Below are positions 5,302 through 9,686 of a stretch of 9,686 nt of DNA, in pieces (position 1 is the first letter of the stretch; the number at the start of each line of letters is the position of its first letter). The notes under the pieces were generated by a model, which was given only the letters and a program-made list of their open reading frames with translations, searched no databases and was not told where the DNA came from. Made by a program: the position numbers and the translations under genes. This stretch comes from an uncultured Gemmatimonadota bacterium (lineage in GTDB: Bacteria > Gemmatimonadota > Gemmatimonadetes > Gemmatimonadales > Gemmatimonadaceae). The DNA lies in the NCBI GenBank assembly GCA_946479015.1, contig CAMLEQ010000119.1:1-9686 (forward strand). The letters are read 5' to 3'.

Positions 5302-7776
5302 GTGAGCGATTCCGTGTTCGCGTTCGATCCCACGATTTCGAGCGCCGTGCCGACATCCGTTCGTGAGCGCGCCGTGGCGCGCGAGGAGCCCTCCGCCGCG
5401 CCCCGCCCCGCCGGTCCGCTCTCCCCGGAGCTGCTCGAGCGGATGCACCGCTACTGGCAGGCGGCCAACTACCTCACCGTGGGGCAGATCTTCCTCCGCG
5501 ACAATCCGCTGCTGCGCGAGCCGCTGCTCCCCGAGCACATCAAGCCGCGCCTCCTCGGCCACTGGGGCACATCGCCGGGGCTGAGCCTCGTCTACGTGCA
5601 CCTCAACCGGCTCATCACCGAGCACGGGGCGCGCGTGATCTATCTGGCCGGCCCTGGCCACGGCGGCCCGGCGGTGGTGGCGAACGTGTACCTCGAGGGG
5701 ACGTACAGCGAGGTGTATCCGCAGGTGAGCCGCGACGAGGCGGGACTCCTGCGGCTGTTCCGCCAGTTCTCCACGCCGGGCGGCATCCCGAGCCACGTGA
5801 GCGTCACCACGCCGGGATCGATCCACGAAGGGGGCGAGCTGGGCTACGTGCTCGCGCACGCCTTCGGCGCGGCGTTCGATGCGCCCGAGCTGATCGTCGT
5901 CGCCGTGGTGGGCGATGGCGAGGCGGAAACCGGCCCGCTCGCCGGCTCGTGGAAGGGCACCAGCTTCCTCAATCCCGCGCGCGACGGCGCGGTGCTGCCC
6001 GTCCTGCACCTGAACGGCTACAAGATCAGCGGTCCGGCGGTGCTGGCGCGCCTCCCCGGCGACGAGGCTGCGGGCGCGCTGTCCGCGTTCGGTTGGGACG
6101 TGCACGTGGTGGCCGGCGACGACCCGCTCGCGGTGCACCAGCGACTCGCGGCGACGCTCGACGAGTGCTACGCGTGCATCCGGCGGATCCAGGCGGAGGG
6201 GCGCGCCAGGGGCGCCGATCGCATCGTCGAGGCGCCGCGATGGCCGGCGATCGTGCTGCGTACCCCGAAGGGGTGGACCGGCCCGGCGGTGGTGGACGGA
6301 CTCCCGGTGGAGGGAACGTTCCGCGCGCACCAGGTGCCGCTCCCGAACGCGCGCACCGACCCCGACCAGCTTCACATGCTCGAGCGCTGGCTGATCGGCT
6401 ACGCCCCGGAGTCGCTGTTCGACGAACGCGGCGCGCTCCGGCCGGAGCTGGCCGCGCTCGCGCCGACGGGCGAGCTGCGAATGGGCGCCAACCCGCGCGC
6501 GAACGGGGGACGCCTGCTCACCGAGCTCCCGCTGCCGGACTACCGCGCGTACGCCGTGGAGGTGCCGCGTCCGGCCATGGTGCGCCACGAGTCCACGCGC
6601 CAGCTCGGGATGATGCTGCGCGACCTCTACGCGCGCGATGCCGAGCGCGCCACCTTCCGGCTCTTCTGCCCGGACGAGACCAACTCCAACCGGCTCTCGA
6701 GCGTGTTCGAGGTCGAGAACCGGTGCCTCGTCGCGCGCCGCCTGGCCATCGACGATCACGTGACGAGCGATGGCCGCGTGATGGAGGTGCTGAGCGAGCA
6801 CCTGTGCGAGGGGTGGCTCGAGGGGTATCTCCTCACCGGCCGGCACGGGCTGTACGTCACCTACGAGGCGTTCGCGATGATCTCCGCGTCGATGACGGTG
6901 CAGCACACGAAGTGGCTCGAGGAGGCGCTCTCGCTGCCGTGGCGCGCGCCGGTGGCCTCGCTCAACATCCTGCTCACCTCCACCTGCTGGCGGCAGGACC
7001 ACAACGGCTTCAGCCACCAGGGGCCGGGGCTCATCGACGTGATGCTCTCCAAGCGCGGCACCGTCGCGCGCATCTACCTGCCGCCCGACGCGAACTCGCT
7101 GCTCTCGATCGCCGACCACTGCCTGCGGTCGCGGAGCCACGTGAACCTCATCGTCATCGACAAGCAGCCGGAGCTGCAGTGGCTGACGATGGACGAGGCC
7201 ATGGAGCACGCGGCACGCGGCGCGTCGGTGTGGACGTGGGCGGGGAACGGAGACGGAGAGCCGGACGTCGTGCTCGCGTGCGCGGGGGACACGCCCACGC
7301 TCGAGACGGTGGCCGCGGCCTGGTGGCTGCGTCGCCTCGCCCCCGAGCTGCGCGTGCGCGTGGTGAACGTGATCGATCTCATGACGCTCTTCCCGCAGGA
7401 CGCGCACCCGCACGGGATGACCGACGCGCGCTTCGCCGAGCTGTTCACCACCGAGCGCCCCGTGATCTTCGCCTTCCACGGCTACCAGAACGCGGTGCAC
7501 CAGATCGTGCACGGTCGCCCGGACCCGGCGCGCTTCCACGTGCGCGGCTTTCGCGAGCAGGGGACCACGACCACGCCGTTCGACATGGTGGTGCTGAACG
7601 GGATGAGCCGCTTCCACCTCGCGGCGCTCGCGCTGCGGCATTCCGCGCTCCCCGCCGCGCGCGTGGCCGCGCTCACGGCGGAGCTGGACGAGCGCACCCG
7701 CGCGGCGGTGCGCTACGGGCGGGAGCACTTCGAGGACCCGCCGGAGATCAGGGACTGGACGTGGGACGCCGAGTGA
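5302..7776 (+). CDS. xfp: Phosphoketolase (xylulose-5-phosphate/fructose-6-phosphate)
   Basis: An 824-aa cytosolic, thiamine-diphosphate-dependent enzyme that cleaves xylulose-5-phosphate (and often fructose-6-phosphate) with phosphate to acetyl phosphate plus glyceraldehyde-3-phosphate (or erythrose-4-phosphate). Length is normal for the family. The family His residues are all present: His87 in GHWGTSPG, His120 in GPGHGG, His175 in [10 protein letters not shown], His343 in HQVPL and His567 in DHNGFSHQ. The cofactor motif GDGEAETGP begins at residue 204, and the [16 protein letters not shown] and CEGWLEGY segments are typical. The GTG at 5302 is preceded by GGAGG (5290-5294, 7-nt spacing). 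No acetate kinase or phosphotransacetylase gene is adjacent, so the fate of acetyl phosphate is decided elsewhere. It is transcribed alone, divergent from the envelope operon and convergent with the second antiporter. Whether it prefers the five- or six-carbon substrate cannot be told. Confidence 0.97.
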   Translation: MSDSVFAFDPTISSAVPTSVRERAVAREEPSAAPRPAGPLSPELLERMHRYWQAANYLTVGQIFLRDNPLLREPLLPEHIKPRLLGHWGTSPGLSLVYVHLNRLITEHGARVIYLAGPGHGGPAVVANVYLEGTYSEVYPQVSRDEAGLLRLFRQFSTPGGIPSHVSVTTPGSIHEGGELGYVLAHAFGAAFDAPELIVVAVVGDGEAETGPLAGSWKGTSFLNPARDGAVLPVLHLNGYKISGPAVLARLPGDEAAGALSAFGWDVHVVAGDDPLAVHQRLAATLDECYACIRRIQAEGRARGADRIVEAPRWPAIVLRTPKGWTGPAVVDGLPVEGTFRAHQVPLPNARTDPDQLHMLERWLIGYAPESLFDERGALRPELAALAPTGELRMGANPRANGGRLLTELPLPDYRAYAVEVPRPAMVRHESTRQLGMMLRDLYARDAERATFRLFCPDETNSNRLSSVFEVENRCLVARRLAIDDHVTSDGRVMEVLSEHLCEGWLEGYLLTGRHGLYVTYEAFAMISASMTVQHTKWLEEALSLPWRAPVASLNILLTSTCWRQDHNGFSHQGPGLIDVMLSKRGTVARIYLPPDANSLLSIADHCLRSRSHVNLIVIDKQPELQWLTMDEAMEHAARGASVWTWAGNGDGEPDVVLACAGDTPTLETVAAAWWLRRLAPELRVRVVNVIDLMTLFPQDAHPHGMTDARFAELFTTERPVIFAFHGYQNAVHQIVHGRPDPARFHVRGFREQGTTTTPFDMVVLNGMSRFHLAALALRHSALPAARVAALTAELDERTRAAVRYGREHFEDPPEIRDWTWDAE

Positions 7777-7804
7777 GCGGCGCCGCGCGATGCCCGCCGC
7801 TCAC
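7773..7804. terminator. Bidirectional hairpin holding both stop codons of convergent genes
   Basis: GTGAGCGGCG (7773-7782) and CGCCGCTCAC (7795-7804) are perfect 10-bp inverse complements with a 12-nt loop. The left arm contains the phosphoketolase TGA (7774-7776) and the right arm contains the antiporter stop (7801-7803 on the minus strand). The genes are only 24 bp apart, so this hairpin is the evident candidate for termination in both directions. There is no T-tract, as is common in GC-rich genomes. Confidence 0.6.
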
Positions 7805-9405
7805 ACCGGCAGGTTCTCGCCGCGCCGCAGGCGCACGAGCTCGATCTCCAGCTCCGCTTCCAGCCGGCTCGCGATCTCGTCGCTGATGGTGCCATCGGCG
7901 CGCAGGCGGAGCACGACGTCCAGCTCCGTGGCGATGAGCGCGCTCCGTGCCTCGCCGAGCACGCCATCCGCCTCCGCGAAGCTGCGGTCGAGGCGCGCGG
8001 CGCCCTCGAACCACTGGCGCAGTGCGAGGCGCTGCGCCGGGGCGAGCGCGCCGCTCGCCAGATACGCCGAGAGCGTCGCTTCCGCGGCGCGCGCCGCGGC
8101 CGTTCGCGCACGCTCCTCGTCGCGCTCCGCCGCCCGCGGATCGGCCACTTTCGTCGCCCGCACCACGCGGCCGAGCGAGAGCCCCTGCAGCACGAGCGTG
8201 GCCAGGATCACCATGTAGGTGAGCAGGATCACCTCGCCGCGATGCGGAAAGGGCGCGCCTCCCCTCACGCGGAGCGGGAGCGCGAGCGCGAGCGCGAGCG
8301 ACACCACCCCGCGCATCCCCGCCCACCCGAGCACCGTCAGCTCGCGCGCGTTCGTGGGGTGTCCACCCCCCGCGCGTGTCGCGCGCCGCAGCCGGCTCAC
8401 CGCGCGGCGCACGGCGCCGGCGCCGTACATCCATCCCATCCGGATGGCGATGGCGCCGAGGCTCACGACGGCGCCGGTCACGAACAGGCGCCCCGGCACG
8501 CCGGCCGGGATCGCCTGGCCGAGCTGCACGCCGATCAGCACGAACACCGCGCCCTGCATCAGGAAGTCGATCGTGTTCCACATGGTGCGCGCCGTGAGCC
8601 GCGTGGATGCGCTGGCGATCTCCGTCACGCGTCCTCCGAGATAGAATCCCAGCGTGACGACCGCGAGCACGCCGGACGCGTGCGCGCGATCGGCGGCGGC
8701 GTACGCGACGTACGGGGCCACGAGCGTGATGGCCGTCTCGAGCGGCGCATCGTCCACGCGCCGCTGGATCGCGGCGGTGATCCACCCCACCACCAGCCCC
8801 ACGGCGATTCCCACCACGGTGGACATCGCGAACTCGGCCGCCGCCACGCCCCAGGAGAAGCGCCCGGTGGCCGCGGCTTCGACGGCGAGACGGTACGCGA
8901 CGATGGCCGTCGCGTCGTTCACCAGTCCCTCCCCCTCGAGGATCCCCACGAGCTGGTTGCGGATGCCCATGCGCTGCACCACGGCGGAGGCGGCCACGGG
9001 ATCGGGAGGGGCGACGATGGCGCCGAGCACGAACGCGCTGGCGAGCGGCAGGTCCGGTGCCGACCAGTGCGCCAGGCCAGCCACGCCCGCCGTCGTCGCC
9101 AGCACCAGCCCCACCGCGAGCAGCGCGATCGCGCGGAAGTTCGCGCGAAAGACACCGAACGGGAGCCCGAACGCCGCGGTGAAGAGGAGTGGGGGGAGAA
9201 AGACGTAGAGCGCGATGCTCGGCGGGAGCTCGATCGCGGGGGCGCCCGGGATGAGCCGGGAGACGACGCCGATCGCCAGGCCGCCGACGGCGAGGAAGAC
9301 GGGGCGCGGCACATCCACGTGGCGCGACACGAGCGCCACCGCGATCACGGCGACGGCGATCGCGATGACGAGCTCGAAGGTCGGGACGATCGCGGACGGC
9401 TGCAT
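7801..9405 (-). CDS. Na+/H+ antiporter, CPA1 family (bacterial NHE/YjcE type)
   Basis: A 534-aa predicted inner-membrane sodium/proton exchanger. Around a dozen hydrophobic helices fill residues ~10-415. Signature motifs are PPDPVAA (Asp135), LEGEGLVNDATAIVAYR with Asn163-Asp164, FVLIGVQLG near 288-296 and WAGMRGVVSLALALALP (361-377, Arg365), all standard for bacterial CPA1 proteins. Residues from ~415 form a charged cytosolic tail, also usual, ending ENLPV. One small oddity is EGEGLVND where most relatives have EGESLVND. The ATG at 9405 places the first helix at the N-terminus, but no clear ribosome binding site precedes it. It shares its family but little obvious sequence with the antiporter at 200-1714, and lacks a rhodanese domain. 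It converges on phosphoketolase, and its upstream region carries a tandem repeat. Confidence 0.93.
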   Translation of the reverse strand: MQPSAIVPTFELVIAIAVAVIAVALVSRHVDVPRPVFLAVGGLAIGVVSRLIPGAPAIELPPSIALYVFLPPLLFTAAFGLPFGVFRANFRAIALLAVGLVLATTAGVAGLAHWSAPDLPLASAFVLGAIVAPPDPVAASAVVQRMGIRNQLVGILEGEGLVNDATAIVAYRLAVEAAATGRFSWGVAAAEFAMSTVVGIAVGLVVGWITAAIQRRVDDAPLETAITLVAPYVAYAAADRAHASGVLAVVTLGFYLGGRVTEIASASTRLTARTMWNTIDFLMQGAVFVLIGVQLGQAIPAGVPGRLFVTGAVVSLGAIAIRMGWMYGAGAVRRAVSRLRRATRAGGGHPTNARELTVLGWAGMRGVVSLALALALPLRVRGGAPFPHRGEVILLTYMVILATLVLQGLSLGRVVRATKVADPRAAERDEERARTAAARAAEATLSAYLASGALAPAQRLALRQWFEGAARLDRSFAEADGVLGEARSALIATELDVVLRLRADGTISDEIASRLEAELEIELVRLRRGENLPV

Positions 9406-9686
9406 CGAGGGCGGGCGGCGTGTCGACTGCAGGGATTCAAGGTCGGTGCCGCGCGACCGGGCGGGGCAGGGCTCCGTGGCCTGGCGAGGCGCGCGGCTGG
9501 TGGGACGCGGGCCGTGGCGGGGCTCCGTGGACTGGCGTGACGCGCGGGCCGTGGTGGGCTCCTGGGACTGGCGTGACGCGCGGGCCGTGGTGGGCTCCCG
9601 GGACTGGCACCGGCCGTGGTGGGCTCCGTGGATGGGCGTGACGCGGGGGTGTGGCTCTGGCGGCGTCGCGCTTACACGCTGCGAGC
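9406..9686. other. Upstream region of the Na+/H+ antiporter
   Basis: No supportable gene is present. From the antiporter start outward there is about 60 bp of ordinary sequence, including TTGAAT on the minus strand (9440-9435) that could serve as a -35 but has no matching -10. After that comes a GC-rich tandem repeat to about 9660. The last 25 bp show nothing recognisable. The antiporter promoter must lie here or beyond the window. Confidence 0.45.
9464..9660. repeat. Imperfect 36-bp tandem repeat (minisatellite-like)
   Basis: The core unit begins GGGCCGTGGTGGGCTCC and continues GGGACTGGCGTGACGCGC. Copies start at 9509 (37 bp), 9546 (36 bp), 9582 (about 29 bp, lacking the GTGACGCGC part) and 9611 (about 36 bp). 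Degenerate partial copies flank them at 9464-9508 and 9647-9660. The 34 bases from 9529 recur exactly from 9565. The copies abut with no spacers. The period is a multiple of three, so one plus-strand frame gives a 12-residue repeat (GVTRGPWWAPGT), but I see no supported start for it. Confidence 0.8.

Noticed and set aside
5098..7728. An 876-codon open frame antisense to phosphoketolase
   Set aside because: Its translation is Arg/His/Val-rich with no recognisable domain, while the plus strand encodes an unmistakable phosphoketolase. Long antisense frames are expected where third positions are nearly all G or C.
8242..9540. A 432-codon plus-strand frame opposite the second antiporter
   Set aside because: The translation is Arg/His/Asp-rich with no fold signature, a shadow of the antiporter gene on the other strand.
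9420..9641. A 73-codon frame encoding a Trp-Trp-containing 12-residue repeat
   Set aside because: The start has no ribosome binding site, and the pattern follows directly from a 36-bp tandem repeat whose period is divisible by three. I keep the DNA repeat and not the peptide.
9464..9660. The 36-bp repeats as a CRISPR array
   Set aside because: The copies abut with no unique spacers, vary in length and are not accompanied by cas genes.

Overview
The window is a GC-rich bacterial chromosomal segment (roughly 70% G+C, with G or C at most third codon positions). It carries six protein genes and no tRNA, rRNA, CRISPR array or transposase that I can see. Base composition and gene types fit a Gram-negative, soil-type bacterium such as Gemmatimonadota, but nothing here fixes the taxon, so treat this as a weak guess.

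Layout, left to right. (1) 1-199 is a leader with one AT-rich patch that may be a promoter. (2) 200-1714 (+) is a CPA1-type cation:proton antiporter with a C-terminal rhodanese domain. Its frame is cut by a TGA exactly in the rhodanese active-site loop, and the same frame continues for 47 codons as a convincing second half of the domain, to a TAG at 1856-1858. (3) 5090 down to 1881 (-) is a tightly packed three-gene operon: a 46-aa membrane peptide, a protein with kinase-like motifs followed by a SAM methyltransferase domain, and a five-helix membrane protein with a periplasmic alkaline-phosphatase/sulfatase-type domain. The three are separated by 1 nt and by an ATGA overlap. (4) 5091-5301 is a divergent intergenic region with a strong inverted repeat and a palindrome. 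(5) 5302-7776 (+) is a full-length phosphoketolase. (6) 9405-7801 (-) is a second CPA1 Na+/H+ antiporter, convergent with phosphoketolase; a perfect 10-bp hairpin holds both stop codons. (7) 9406-9686 is the region upstream of that antiporter, mostly an imperfect 36-bp tandem repeat.

How the genes may work together. The minus-strand trio looks like a cell-envelope or surface-glycan modification unit. The phosphoketolase yields acetyl phosphate from sugar phosphates, and two proton antiporters handle cation and pH balance. A link between the antiporters and phosphoketolase acid output is only inference.

Most worth following up are the TGA in the antiporter-rhodanese gene, which has a SECIS-like hairpin 21 nt downstream and so could be a selenocysteine codon rather than a lesion, and the compact three-gene envelope module, whose middle protein carries kinase-type catalytic motifs fused to a methyltransferase.
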